Positions 9,270 through 24,200 of a DNA stretch of 34,955 nucleotides are shown one piece after another. Under the pieces are notes generated by a model. That model was not told the origin of the DNA and ran no database searches. It was given only the letters and a program-made list of their open reading frames with translations. Made by a program: the position numbers and the translations under genes. Position 1 is the stretch's first letter. Every line of letters starts with the position of its first letter. Source of the DNA: JADGQM01 sp964505935 (GTDB taxonomy: Bacteria; Desulfobacterota; Syntrophobacteria; Syntrophobacterales; Syntrophobacteraceae); NCBI GenBank assembly GCA_964505935.1, contig CAZDKX010000012.1, forward strand, positions 1 through 34,955, written 5' to 3'.

Positions 9270-12200
9270 ATGGATAAGCTTTTGCAGAGACTCGGGTATG
9301 TCACGGCTCGACTGGGCTTTGCCCTGCTGGCCACCACATTGGTTCTATGCACTCTCAGCGGAGCCCTCTTCGCCCAAGTGCTCGGCACGGCCGACATCCG
9401 CGTGCTGGGGATGCGGGTCGATGTGGACACGCGTCCCGATATTGCCGGGATCCAATACACCATGACCGCGGTGAAGGACATCCCGACGGGGGTGATGACG
9501 GTGGTCGGCACGCCGGGTACGGGCGATCTTCCTTCTCTTCCCGCCGGGTATGCAGTCAAGGCTGAGCTCTACGGCCCGTCGTTCGGCAACGGTTCCGTCA
9601 CCGTCACGGGGCTCCCCAACCAGCTCATGGAGGTCCCCGTTTTCAAGGTCGCCGGCGATCACACCCTCACCAACATCCGCCTCGTAGACGGTCAGGGCAA
9701 GGTGATTCTTTATCGCGACCCCTCCCTCGATGCTGTCGTGATCAACGTGATCGACAAGCTGCTTGTAACCCAGGTGACCTCAAGGCCGCTCACCCTTGAT
9801 GAGATCAGGGAAAAGGGCATCGTGATCGACCAGGAGAACTTCACCGCCATGAACTTTGCGGTGGGACTCACCCTGGGGAGCGAGAAGGTGGTGATCGATC
9901 TGCCGGTGCTGATTCCCACTTCCAATCAGACTGACCAATTTAAGACTCAGGTTCAGCAGACTCCTCTACTGTGGAAGCAGCCCACCGTTTTCGAACCGGC
10001 ACGCTTCGCCCCGGTCGGCATTCCCAACCTCACTCTGGCCGGATTCTCGCTCTCGCCACCACCGGAGGTCGATGACAAAAAGATCTCCATCCCCCCCATC
10101 AACGGGGTGATCATTATCCCGGGGAACATCGCGTTTCTCCACCAGTTCTTCAGCGTCATCCTCCAGGCGAGCAACGTGGCACCGGAAAGCTCCGGCCTGG
10201 TGCTCGAAAACGCCAGTGCCACCATCGTCCTGCCTTTGGGTGGAGACGGGATCGAAGATACGGGCGACGACCCGCTGCGGGTGGCCGAAACCCAGAGCGG
10301 CGGCGTGCAGGAGGTGCTGCCCCTCCTCGATGCGTCCGGCAGTGACCTCATTATCCCCCAGGGAACGAACAACGCCGAGTTCCTGGTCGAGGGGCTCAAG
10401 GAAGGGACCCACCAGGTCAACTTCGATATCAAGGGGGACCTGTACGTTCCATCCCTCGGCAAGACCGTCCAGATGACGGGCAAGGCCGCCGGGGTGGTCC
10501 AGGTGAAGAACCCTACTTTCAGCATCGTTCTCGCCCACCCGGATGTGGTGCGCGAGGGCGAGGCGTACTCGATCTTCGCCACGGTAACCAACACCTCATC
10601 GTCACCAGCCAATCTCTTTCAGCTGCGGCTCCTTTCCAGGAGCCTCTCCGGGGCGCGGCTGGCCGACGGCGAAACCGGCCTCAAGACGCTGGACGGCCTC
10701 GCCCCCGGCCAGGCCGCAAGCTTCGAATTCCATCTCGTGGCACGGACCACGGGCGAGGTGACCGGTACCGTGTTCCTGGCCGATGAAGGGATCAACGGCA
10801 GTTTTGTGCTGACCACCGGGGTTGGCGACACGGGGATTCCCCTTTCCCCCGACACCCTCGTGCTGCCGCAGACGGTAGCCTACCTGCCGCACGAGCCGGA
10901 CCTGGTCTTTGCCGCGGTGCGGCTCCTGGGGCAGGCCTACAGCGTGGCCACGGCTCCAAACGGGGCGCTCCCGCCGGATATCTCCCGTATCAGCAGAACC
11001 TACGTCTTCGAGCGGGGAGTGAAACTGGCTCAGGCGGGGCTTCATGTCGCTTTCGGCGAGCAACCGACGGCCACCGTCGAAGACATCTTGATGGATTACC
11101 TGGGGAGCGACCTGGGGAGACTGGCAACCTTCTACCCCGACACCACAGAGCGAAGGTCGGTTGAGCGCGACCTGTATGCCTTCGACATCCTGCGGCGCGC
11201 CGCCGACGCCGGCCACGACTTCTCCGCTGTGCTGGGCACCCTGATCGGCGCCTCACTGGCAGACCGGTCTCTTGCCGAGCTCCAACAGCAATGGGCGGAG
11301 CTTTTCTCCTCACGGCCGGCACACCTTTCCTTTGGTGCGAGCAGCGACGGTGCTCCGGCCTGCCTGCGGATGAAGGACGGCGACCAGAACCTCCTCGGAC
11401 GCCTGAAAGGAACCGACGAGGTTTCCCGGGACATTCCCTTCGGCGATCGCTTCCTGCTCTCACAGACCGATACGGCCTCGGATGAGCTCCTGTTCATCAG
11501 CTCACCCGTCTCCCAGTTGTATCTTTTCGAATTCACCGTCCCGGCAGGGCCGTCCAATGTGGAGCTGTCCCTGGTCGTCCCCGACGGGTCCGGCATGGTC
11601 CGGATCACCTATCCCCCCATCACTGTTGCCCAGGGCGGCTACGGCAAGATGCTCTGGAACCGGGATGGGCTGAATGCTTACGAGTTCCAGGTCGACACCA
11701 CCGGGGACGGAGTTTTTGACCAGACCCTCGCTCCCGCCTCGGTCGTCCCCATCGAGGACCGGCCGTGCTCCGTCGTTCAGGTCAGGCAGTGGGCCAAGGG
11801 GGATAAGCCGGAAGGCAGTCCCTCCTTTACCAGTGGCGATCCCCTGGGAAGACTGGTCGGCGTCCTGTTCGATGAAGAGGTTGAAAAGGCTTCCGCCGAA
11901 GACCTCGCCCATTACCAGATGCCCGCCCACCATTTCCAGCGCGCCTTAATGCAGCCCGACCGGCGCCTGGTCTTCCTGTTGCTGACCGAACCGGTGGGCC
12001 CCTTTGTGAGCCGGCAGTTGACGGTTTCCGGCGTGCAGGACCTCAATGGTTTGGCGATGACCTCAGTACCGCTGGCGGTTGTGCCCGACCCGGACCGAGG
12101 GCCCGGCGGCGTGGTCGCCGGCACCGTGGTGGGGCCGAGCGGCAGCGCCATTCCCTTTGCCGAAATCAAATACCTGCAGCCAGTGACGGGGTTCAGGGTA

Positions 12201-15200
12201 AATGACTTCCAGATCTGCAACTTCACCGCCGATGAGAAGGGCCGCTACCAGATCGATTATGTATTGATGGACGGTCTTACCGCCGAGAACCCCGACATCT
12301 GGCTCAACGACCTGCATGCCGGCGGCACCAACCACTTCAAGATCGAGGCCACCGATCCCGAGAGCGGCGAAGTGGGCCGGGCTTCCACCCGGGTCGCCTA
12401 CGACGGGCAAAGGATGAACGTCAACGTGATCATCCGGGGCTACGGCGGCATCCAGGGAACGGTTTACGACGACGAGGGCAGAGTGGTCAGCGGCGGTGCC
12501 CCCGATTCCCCGGATGCTCTGCTCGTCTACGCCAAGAGTGCCAGCACCGGAGAAAGCTACACCTCATGGGTGGATGCCCAGGGTCGGTACGCCTTCCCAC
12601 GGTCCTTCGTGGGGGCGGACGGAGAGGACCATGACGCCCCCCGCGTGGCGGTCGGGAATGTGATCCTGAGGGTCGTACGGCTGGCGGACCGCCTGACGGG
12701 AGTGGTGACGGCCAACATCCCGGCCGCCGGCGTGACCGTCACCCAGGATATCGTGATGGTTTCACCCAACCGCTATGGGGCGGTCTCCGGGCGCGTTCTG
12801 GAAGGGGACGGAACAACGGGTGCCCCCAACGTCCTCATACAGATCAGAGGCCAGGTGCTCTACAGGTTCGACCTTTACTCGAGAACGTACGAGATGGGGC
12901 TCGTCGGTTCCACAGTTAGCGATGCCAACGGTAACTTCAGCTTCGACAATGTCCCTGCGGGGGATATCGAAATCCAGGCTTTTCGGCAGGCAACCTTCGA
13001 GCAGGCCACGGCGAAATCGTATCTTGAAGAGGGGGAGACCAAAACGCTCACCCTGGTTTTTCCGGGAGGAGGAGCTGGAGGGGCCGGAGGCAGCGGGACG
13101 GTACGCGGATATGTCCGGGACGCCCTCGGCAGCCCGGTGGCCGGGGGCAGGGTTGCGGGAGGCCCCACGCTTACGGAAACCGATCAGACCGGGTGCTTCG
13201 AAATCACGGGATTGCCCCTCGGGACCTACATCATTTACGGGCAGGCCCCGGATTCCCCGGCCCTGGCTACGGCCTCCATCGCGCTGGTCTCAGCCGGGGA
13301 TGTGGTGGATATCGTCCTCACCCTGGAGCCGGTCGGCACCATTGGGGGCACGGTCTACGAGGCGGACGGCAAGACGCCGGTTGCGGCGCAGAAGGTCCAG
13401 CTGTGGCAGGAAGGCGGCATAAGCGGGGTCATGGCTCAAGCCTACACCGATGCCAATGGCCGCTACCAGTTTGCCAATTACCCGGTGAATTCCTATTCGG
13501 TCCGGGCGGTGCGCTCCGATTACGGGGACGGCGGCGCGGCGGTCACCGCCATTCGCTATGCGGGAGACACGCGCGATGCCGACATCCTCTTTCGCGGACT
13601 CGGGGAGATCAAGGGCCGCGTGATCCAGAGCAACGGCACGCCGGTCCTCTCGGATGTCATAATCGTGCGCAAAGTCTGGAGGATCCTCAAGCAAGAGAGC
13701 AATAACGCTGATAATTATTATCTACAATACGCCGCCCAGGCGAAGGCGATCTTGAGCCAATACGGCATTGCCATGCCCTCGGAAACCCAGCCGGAGCCCG
13801 AATGGTACGTGCTCCGTGACGAGCCGGTCCACCTTTCCAGCAATATCCTCGGGCCCGGCGGCGAGGTCACCGGTCAATTCCAGTTCAAAGGCCCGGCTAC
13901 GGCGGGACCGTTTACGGTGTCGGCTTTTGGCCCTTTTCTTGCCCCGACGTCAAAGAAGGGGGAAATCCCGAGGGTCACGAGCGAGGCGCTGCGCGTGACC
14001 GATATCGGCGACATCGTGTTGAACCCGACGACCGGTCAGGTGCGCGGCACCGTTTTCCTGCCGGACGGCACCACCCCGGTGGGTGAAAACGTCAAGGTAA
14101 AGATCCGCTGCCTGGACAATTCAGGGGGCATTCCGGTCCCGGGAATGGACGGCTCGGTCACTCAGCCGGTCTTGCCGGAATACGATGTGGTTACCGATGA
14201 GAGCGGCCAATTTTACTTCCCGCTCGTCATGAGGGGGAACTTTATCCTCACGGCGGATACGGGAGTACCCGATCCCGCCATCGCCGCGCAGTCGGTGGCG
14301 CAGATGCAGACGGAGCGCTTCCTGGACGACCAGGGCAAGAGAGCGCTCAATGTTCGGCTCTACGGCCAGACCAACGGGGTGGTGCCGGCTTATGAAACCC
14401 TGACCGCCAACATCCGCCTTCAGGATGTGGCCGGCATCCTGGTGAGTGTGGTCGAGCACGACGGAGTTACCCCGGTCCCCTACGCCGAGGTGACCGTCAA
14501 GACGAGCTCCACGCTGGATGCTGCGGAAGAGCCGACCTTCAGCCGGCAGATCGCGGACAATCAGGGCCTCATCGATTTCTTCCCGATCATCGAGGGGCAA
14601 TTCTCGGTTGCCGCCAAAGACCCCGACTCGCCGGCTACCGGACAGGCCACGGGACAGGTCCCCGTGAACCCGCCGAATGGCTTCCAGGTCCCGGTAAAGG
14701 TAACCCTTGGCGCCGTGACGACATCTTCCGGGCAGGTGGTGACATCTCAAATCTTCGGGAAAGTCGAGGGAACTGTCTATAAGGCGGACGGCACCGTTTT
14801 GGAAAACCCCGCCCAGGTGACGGTCAAGGCCTCGGGCGCCAGCCTTCTCACCACGAGTGACGCCGACGGCCGCTACCGGTTGGAACCGGTGCCGGGTGGG
14901 GCCTTCCAGGTGGAGGTCCTGGAGCCCTTCACCGCCCGCCGTGGGACGGCGACCGGCCGCATTGCCTATGACAACGAGACCGTGGAAGTGCCCGTTACCC
15001 TGGGCGGGTTGGGAACGGTCTCGGGACAGGTTACCAATGACAGCGGGAATCGGCTCATCTCCGCTGCAGACGTGATTCTCTATCCTTCCGGCCAATTCAC
15101 GGACAAACTCATCAGCCGAACGGATGCCCAGGGCGTCTACTGGCTCCCCGGGGTGCCGATGGGCAGCTACACGGTCAAAGCCACCGATTACGTGAGCAGC

Positions 15201-18200
15201 CTCACCGGGGAAGCCACCGGCAAGATGCTCCAGGACGGTGACACCAACACCACCGACATTCGCCTGCAGCCCAGCGGTTCGATCACCGGCGTGGTTTATG
15301 CCGCCGGGGTGACCCTGGACAGTGAGGGGAATCCGCTGGATGCCAACGGCAATCCCTGGCCCGGGGCTCCCGTGGTGGCCAACGCCGGTATCACGATTGT
15401 GGGGCCGGGCGCCCTGCAGAGTGCGCAAACCGGTCCGGATGGTAATTTCGCCTCCGGCGAATATCTCAAAATGGGGACCTACACCGTCACGGCAAAACCT
15501 CCGCAGGGGAATGACGGCGCCAAGGCAACCACCAGTCTGACCTACGACGGCCAGGTGGCCAGGGTCGCCATGGCCATGGGCGGACGCGGCACGGTGGAAG
15601 GTTATGTGCTGGATTCTTTCGGTGCCGCTCCGGTCAACGCTGCCCGCGTTACCCTCAATAGCGGGAGTCGATACACGTCGGGCCCTGTTACCCGGATGAC
15701 CGGCGCCGACGGCAAGTTCTCGTTTTCGGACATTCCCGTGGGAAGCTTCTCCATCAGTGCCGTCACCACCTTCGAGACGGTTCCGTTGGGTTCGTCCGCC
15801 ACCGGTACACTGGAACGCCACGGGCAGGTCATCGTCTACGCCGACAACGATCAGGATACGGTGCACAATGCTTTGTGGCTGCAGCAATCGGGTGAAGTGA
15901 AAGGCACGGTGCTCCTCTCGGACGGGACGACCCTTGCGGAAGGCGCCTTCGTCCAGCTCACCGGCCCCGGTGTTTCCCTGTCGCAGCAGGCAAACAGCAG
16001 CGGTGCTTTCTCCTTCGAAGGGCTGCCGCTTGCGACTTACCAGGTTGCCATTATTGATCCCAACACCAACGGTATTGCCAAACGAACGGTCCTGCTCAAC
16101 ACCAACGGCCAGGTCCTCGATCTCGCCGATATCATCCTGGACGATAAAGCCCCCACCGTTATCTCCGTCTATCCGGAGGAGGATGCCCCGGACGTGCTTC
16201 CCGGCTCGCAGATCGAAGCCACTTTCAGCGAGTTCGTCGACCCGAAATCCGTAACCGCCCAGACCTTCAAGGTGATGATTGACGGCGTGGCGGTTGCCGG
16301 CAAATTCACTTTCCTGGCGGATGAGCCGACGGTTGCCTTCACGCCCACCAACCCGCTGCCCGACCTCAAACGGATCACCGTGCAGATCAAGGGCAACAAG
16401 ATCGGGCTGGACGGCCAGGTGCTCGAACGCGGCATCTCGGACCCCAGCGGGTTCGGGATGGTCGGCGACTATCTGTTCTCCTTCTCCACCAAGGACAATA
16501 CCCCGCCCGCCATCGTCAGCATCAGCCCGGCCAACGGAGCGATCGAAGTTGCTCCGACGAGCGTCGTGAGAGTCGAGTTCTCCGAACCGGTGGATCGCGG
16601 CTCCATCCAGTCTTTCACGCTGATGCAGGGCAGCGACACGGTTGCCGGAAGCATGAACAGCCTGCCGATCATGGGTGATCGGGTGTTCGTCTTTACCCCG
16701 GCGGCCTCGCTTCTGCCCAACGCGAGCTACACGGCGACGATTACCGGGCCGGTCACCGACCTGGCCGGAAATGCCATGAAGCAGAGCACGATTGCTGCCA
16801 CTTTTGCCACCATCGACACCTTTGCCCCGGATATCTCGTCGATCAGCTACCCCGAGGGGACCACCCTCATCCAGGGCAAGACCGTACCGTTCACGGTCGA
16901 TGTCGGGTCGCAGACCGACATTGCCCGGGTCGAGTTCACCATCGACAACCAGTTGGTGGGCACGGCTTTGCAGCCGCCCTACACCTGCAACCTCTATCTG
17001 GCCCCGGAGATGGGAACCGGCGTCATCCTTACCGCCGTCGCCGTCGACAAGGCCGGAAACCGCAGCACGCCGGTCCTCTTCGGGATACCCATCACCGCCA
17101 ACCAGCCGCCGGAGGTAGCCATCACCAGCCCGGCCAACATCGTCGTCAGTCAGGGACAGTCGGTCACGCTTCAGGTGAACGCCAGCGACGATCTCGGCCT
17201 CAAGCGGGTTTCCTTCATCGCCAACGGGGGAACGCTGGCTGGTGGGTCTGCTGTTTTAACCGGCGTCACGTCAGCTCAGAGGACGTTCAGCTTCACGGTC
17301 CCCGCGAATTATGCCGCGGGCACCACCCTGGCGCTGCAAGCCGGGGCGACGGATAACCTCGGCCTCGCCTCCTTGTCCAGTGAGGTCACCCTGACGGTGG
17401 TCGACAATCTGAAGCCTACACTCAGCATCGGCAGCCCGGCGAACAATGCCGTTTTCGATCCGGGTGCAGCGGTCGCGGTGTTCGTGAGTGCCGAAGACAG
17501 CAGCGGCATCCAGGAGATCAACCTGAGCACCAGCGGGCCTTACACCTTCAACCAGACCCAGACCATCGCTCCGGCTGCCTCTCCGGCCTCGGCCACCTTC
17601 AATTTCACCATCCCGGCGGGGGCGGCGGGGAATCAGCCGCTGGTCATCACGGCCAAGGCGAAGGACAGCGCCGGCAATGTTCAGACTAAATCCATCTCCG
17701 TCAAGGTGAATGACCGTCTCGCCCCGCAGGTCGGCCTGGTGGCAGCCACGGTGAAGGTCGAGCCGGGCAGGCAGGTGAGCGTTCAGGTGGTCGCCACGGA
17801 TGAGGTCGGGGTGACGGGGGTCACCCTGCAGCCGGCGGGACTATCTTCGCAGACGAGGCAGATCGCCTCCACCACCCAAACCAGCCAGTTGTTCACCTTC
17901 ACTATGCCTGCCGTGGCCCTGGGAACACAAGTGGCCGTAAACGCCACCGCCCGGGACCAGGCCGGCAACATCGGCAACGCCGTGCCGCTGATCCTTACGG
18001 CAACCGATCTTACCGATCCTGCGGTGAGCATCACGGCCCCGGCCTGCGGCGGGAAGGTGACGCCCGGCGAGACCCTGAACGTTCAACTGACGGGGACGGA
18101 TAACTTCGGCGTGGCCGACCTCTCCCTGGAAGTGGCGGAACTCGGATATTCGGATCAGGTGGCGATCGCCCCTGCCGTTACTTCTGCGACGCACACTTTT

Positions 18201-21200
18201 ACCGTCGCGGTGCCCGAGACGTTCAACGCGGCAGGGCTCACGCTGGTGGCCCGCGCGGTGGATCAAAGTGCTCGCACGGGCTCGAGCCAGTGCCAGCTCT
18301 ATACCTGGAAATTCCAGATTCAGGCGACGGCCGCGCGCGGGCTTGCGCTGGATTCGGCTTCACCCTCGGCCAACGTGGGGCAAACCCTTCGCATCGCCGG
18401 CCAGGGCTTCAGCGATGCGCTCCGTATGCGCTTCACCACGGTCGACGACGACGGCGTCTTCGGCTCGGCGGTTGCGCCGCTCTTTTCCGTGGCGGTTGAC
18501 GGCAGCGCCGCTTCGGTGGTGGTGCCCTCGATGGCCGTCACCGGCCCGATCATGCTCGAAACCGCCCAGGGCGGCGCGCTTTCCGACCCTGTGCCGCTGC
18601 AGATTGTGCCCACCCTGGATGCTTTCACTGTGCCCGAAGGCAGTCAGGTCAGGCCTGGGGTCGTTGCCACCCTGACCGGGAGCGGCTTCCACGAGGGGGC
18701 CACCGATGTCGAATTCCCGGCTGCCGGCAGCGTCCCGGCACCTGATGTCACCGGCGGCAATACCCGGCTCACCGTGACCATCCCCGACGGGGTGGATACG
18801 GGCGAGGTTAAGATCACAACCGAGGGCGGCACCAGCAACGGCTTCCCGATTCTGGGACTGTTCGGCCTCGTCGGGTCAGCGGCGGATGGCGTCGCCGCCG
18901 ATCCCATGGTCCCCTCGGCCAATACCGGCCAGACCATCACGGTCACCGGTGAAGACCTCACCACCTCGATGGCGGTGGTTTTCAGCGCGCAAGACAACAC
19001 CGGGAAGCCGATCACGGTTGAAGCACCACTCTTCAATCTCAATGAGAATGGCTCGCAGGCCTCGGTCGTGGTCCCCGCCAGTGCGGTGACGGGCAACGCA
19101 TGGCTGAAGGTAAAGGGTGGAAGCGCCTATCCGGGGACGGCCCTGCTGCAGATCGTTCCCACCCTCACCAGGCTGACCGTGGCCGGAGGAGACACCCTGC
19201 GGCCGGGCGTCACGGCCACGCTTACCGGGTCCGGCTTCGAGGCCGGCGGCAGCGAGGTGCTCTTCTCCGGAGCCCAGCCGGCCGTTCCCTCGTCGATCAC
19301 GAACAGCACCCTCGCCGTGACCGTCCCCGAGGGGATGACGGCGGGGTCGGTACGGGTCAGGACCGAGGGTGGCTCGAGCCGCGAAATGCCGCTTCCGGGC
19401 GCCTTCGGCCTGGTCGGCACGGCGGCTCAGGGGACCCCGGCCAACGCCGGCGAACCTTCCGCCAATATCGGCCAGACGATCACGGTTACCGGCCAGATGT
19501 TATCGAGCGATTTGCGTGTGCTCTTCAGCGGCGCGAACGACCAGGGAGGCGCGCTCACGCTAAGCGCCGCCCTATCCAATGTCGCCGCGGACGGGACCAG
19601 CGCATCGGTTACCGTGCCAACGCAGGTGGTTTCGGGGCCGGTTCGGCTCACCTACAAAGACGGCGTGCCGGTTGAGACGAGCGTCTTCCTGCAGGTGGTG
19701 CCGACCTTGACCAGCCTCCAGGTCCCGAGCGGCTCGAAGATTGCCCCTGGCGTGGTGGCGACGCTTGTGGGAAGCGGATTTGTGGAAAACGCCACCCAGG
19801 CCAACTTCCCCGGCGCCGGGCCTGTTGTCGCCTCCGATGTCGCCGGCCAGGGATCTCACCTGACGGTGACGATCCCCGACGGCATCACTTCCGGCTCGGT
19901 CACCGTGGTCACCTCCGGGGGGACCAGCCCGGGTGTTTCCTTTACCTACAATGCCGACGTGAAACCGCCCGAGGTCTCCTCCGTCACCCCGGCCTCGAAT
20001 TCGGTCAACGTTTTGGTCAATACCACCATAACGGTCCGTTTCAGCGAAGCCGTGAAGGTGGACACGCTCCGGGCGGATACGCTCGCGCTGAGCGGCCCGG
20101 AGGGTGCGGTGGCAGCCACCGTCGCGCCGTTCAGCAACGGGATGGGCCTGGTCTTGAGACCACTGGTGAACCTCCAGATTTCTTCAACCTACACCCTGAC
20201 GATCCTGGGAGTCGAGGACCTGGCGGGGAACCCCATCACCACGCCGTTTGTGACGACCTTTACGACGAGCTCCCAATCCGATCTGATAAAACCCACCGTG
20301 GTCCATATAAACCCACCATCCAATAGTTCCGGGGTGGCTTTGAACAGCACCGTGGAACTGGAATTCAGCGAACCCATCAACCCCTCGACGATCACCAGCG
20401 AGACGGTTCGCCTGTCCAACACAAAGACCTCCCAGTACGTCCCGGGCACGCTCAACGTCGATGCCACGGGGCGTATTGTGACGTTTGTTCCCTCGGCCCT
20501 GCTGGCGGTGGCGACCCCATACCGCATCTACTGGACCAGCGGGGTAATGGACGTGGCCGGCAATTCGCTGGCGAGCTCCGGCAACAGTAACTTCACCACA
20601 TCCTTGACCGAGGACGGCCTGCCGCCCCAGGTCGTGGCGGTGAACCCGGCGGATGGAGCCGTGGGAGTGCCGACTAATGCCGTGATCTCCGTCCAGATGA
20701 GCGAAGCCCTTGATCCGATCAGCGTGACTGCCGATACGGTTGTACTGGAAAGTGGGGCAGCCGCCGTCCCGGGCACGCTCAGCGTGGTCAATGGCAACTT
20801 GATAAAATTCACCCCGCTGGCGCCTCTCCTGCCGGACGCCACTTACAATCTGACGCTCACCGCAGTTCAAGACATCGCGGGCAACAGTATGGCGGCTCCC
20901 GTAACGATCGGCTTCACCACGGGCGGGGGAACCGATACCGTGAAGCCTCAGATTTCCGGCATCAACCCGTTCCCCAACGCCACCGGAGTGGCATGCAATG
21001 TGGCGATTCAGATCCGGTTCAGTGAGGTGCTCGATCCCACGACGGTCACTGAAAACTCGATCCGGCTCCTCACCTCGGGCGCACAGGTGGTATCCGCGTC
21101 GGTTGCCCTGGACGCTGCCGGCACGACCGTGATCCTCACGCCGCGGGGATCACTTCCCGCCAACTCGCCTTATAGTGTGTACGTTTACCCCACAGTTAAG

Positions 21201-24200
21201 GATGTTGCCGGCAACTTCCTGGCCAACACCTATTCGTCGGGCTTCACCACGGGCGAGAGTGCACAGGATACGACAGCGCCCCACGTGGTCGGAGTGAGTC
21301 CTCCTGACGGGACTGTGGGCGTCCCGGTCAACAGCCGCATCGTCGTTTCCATGAGCGAGCCCGTGGCCTCCCTTTCCATCGGCGCGGCGACCGTGCAGCT
21401 CGCAAGCGCCTCTGGTTTGACCGCAGCTTCACTCGCCCTCAGCAACGGCAACCAGATGTTGACCCTCACCCCCTCGCAGGACCTGGCGATATCAACCGAC
21501 TACACCCTGGTGCTGGATGGGGTGGAAGATCTCGCCGGCAACGACCTCCCGAGATTCAGCTCTTCGTTCCAAACCGGGGCGGTTGCAACCCGCGACACGA
21601 CGGCGCCTGCCGTTACGGCAGTCGATCCTGACCATATGGCAACCGGTGTTTCGGTGACTCCCGTGATTCGAGTGACCTTCAGCGAACCGGTCAATCCCGT
21701 TACGGTCAATGCCACCACCCTCCGACTCGCCAGATATAATGTCAATGAGCAGGTCCCGGCGACGGTCACCCTGCTTTCCGGAGGGACTGTTGCCACCCTC
21801 ACCCCGACGGTCGCTTTGCTGCCTCAGCAGGCTTATTCCCTGACCAGGTCCGGCGTGCAGGACTTTGCCGGCAATCAGATCAGCTCCTATTACACCAACT
21901 TCACCACCGGCCAGGCTGGGCCGGAAGTGACACCGCCCGAGGTGGTCCTGATCAGCCCGGCAAACGGAGCGGTGGCGGTTCCCGTCAATGCCTCCGTCGT
22001 TCTGACCTTCTCCGAACCGCTGGATGCCGCGACCGTCACCTCGGATGCTTTCCTGGTGTATGCCAACGGCGCCAGACAAAACATTACCCTATCCCGGTCC
22101 GCGGACAACACGGTGGTGACGCTCGATCCCAGCAGTGCCCTGCCCAACAGCGCCGCAGTCGAGGTGGTGGTGGCGGATACGGTGCGTGATCTTTCGGGCA
22201 ATCGTCTGGCTCTTTTCACCAGCGAATTTGCGGTTGAGCCCGCATGGGATAGAGCAGCGCCCCAAGTCGCCGCCGTGCGCCCGGGGAATGGTGCAACCGG
22301 CGTTCCGGACAACATCGGGGTGGTGCTCTTCTTCAACGAGTCCATAAACCCGGCTGCGGCGGGCAGCGCGATCTTTGTGGCTGAAAGCGGGGTGCGGGTT
22401 AACGGCAGCATCACGATAAGCGGCGACAACCAGGTCGCGACCTTTGTTCCCGAGCGGTCGTTCGCCGCAGGGGCCCTCATCGAGGTGTTTGTCACCTCCG
22501 CCCTCTGTGACACCTCGGGCAACCCGCTCCCCAGTATGTTCCAGTCCAGCTTCCGCATTGCGCCGGATCCCGCGACGCAGACTCTGACCGTCGTTGGCTT
22601 CAGTCCGCCCAATGGCAGTTCGGGTATGCCGAATAATACGATGCTGACCGTTCGCTTCAACAAAGCCATCGATCCGTCCACCATCGATGCGACAACGTTC
22701 AGAATGGTCGATGCGTCAAACGATTCAAACGTTCTGGATATTGCGGGGACCAGGAGCCTGGATGCCACGGGCACCTTGTTACGCTTCGTTCCCACCGGCG
22801 ATTTACCCTACAAAGTTTCGGCCACTCTTACCGATGGGATTGCCGACACGACGGGCACCCATCTGATTTTGTCTGAGTATTCGTTTTCGAGTTTTTTCAG
22901 GACCGTCGGCTCGGCAGACAACGCAGCCCCGGTCGTCACCTCCATTTCACCAGCCGACGGAGCTGTCGGTGTCGCCATAAACGCGGCGCTCAGGTTGCGC
23001 TTCAACGAAGCCATCAATCCCTTCACGGTGGATGGGATAACGGTTAGTCTGAGCGGCAGCGACGGGGTGGCGGTTCCCGGCTCAATCAGCTTCGGGGAGG
23101 GGAATACCCTGGTCACCATCGTCCCACAGGCGCCACTGGCTGCGGATCAGACGTATACGGTCAGCATCATCGAGGTAACGGACTCGGCCGGCAATGAAGT
23201 GGTTTCAAAGACCACCACGTTCCAGACGGGCAGTGGGCCGGATGTGCAAAAGCCCGGTATCGTCATGGCAACGCCGGCTGCCTCGCAATCGGTCCCGGTC
23301 AACGGCCTGGTGGAAGTGGAGTTCGATGAGCCGATCGCTCTGACAACGCTCAGCTCCGCCACCTTCTATCTTAGCAATTGCAGCACCGGAGAGCGCGTTT
23401 CCGGCAGCTTCATGGTTGACGGTAGCGGGCGGTTGGTCACCTTTGTGCCCTCCGCCCCCCTGACCCAGGGGACCGACTACTGCCTCCGTGTCACCACCGG
23501 CTTGCAGGACGTGGCGGGTAACCCGCTGGCAGGCGAAATCGATTCTCGTTTCGCCATAACCTCCGCCGAGGATACTGTCACACCCGAGGTGGTTATGATC
23601 AGCCCCGCCGACGATGCTGCCGGCGTTCCGATCAACGCGCGGGTGAGGATCCTGATGAGTGAAGCTGTCGACCCGATCAGCGTGACGGAGGAAACGGTCG
23701 TTGTCGAGGAGGCCGGGGTCCCGGTTCCCGGCGTTCTGAGCGTCACGGACGGGAATCGGGTGATCACCTTCGTGCCCATGCTTCCCTTCTCGCCCGCGAC
23801 TCTGCACAATCTCAATCTTGAAGGGGTCCGTGACATGGCGGGCAATGAGATGGCCTTCCTGGTCGATTCCAGCTTCACGACGGCGACGGCGGTCGATTTC
23901 ATGAAGCCGAGCGTGCTCGCGACCAACCCCTTCAGCGGCGCCACCAACGTGGCGTGCAATCAGACGAGCACCATCCGGTTCGGCGAGGTCGTCGATCCGG
24001 CAACGGTTAATGAGTCAACGGTCAGCCTTTACAATCCCAAGACCAATTCCTTTTTATCGGTGGCGGTGGCCCTGGATGCCACCCGCACGATGGTGACGAT
24101 CACCCCGAGATCGCCTATCCCGGCCAACAACCAGGTGGAGATGCATGTTTCATCGGCGGTGGCTGATGTCGCCGGAAACACTTTCCAGTCTGCCACCGTC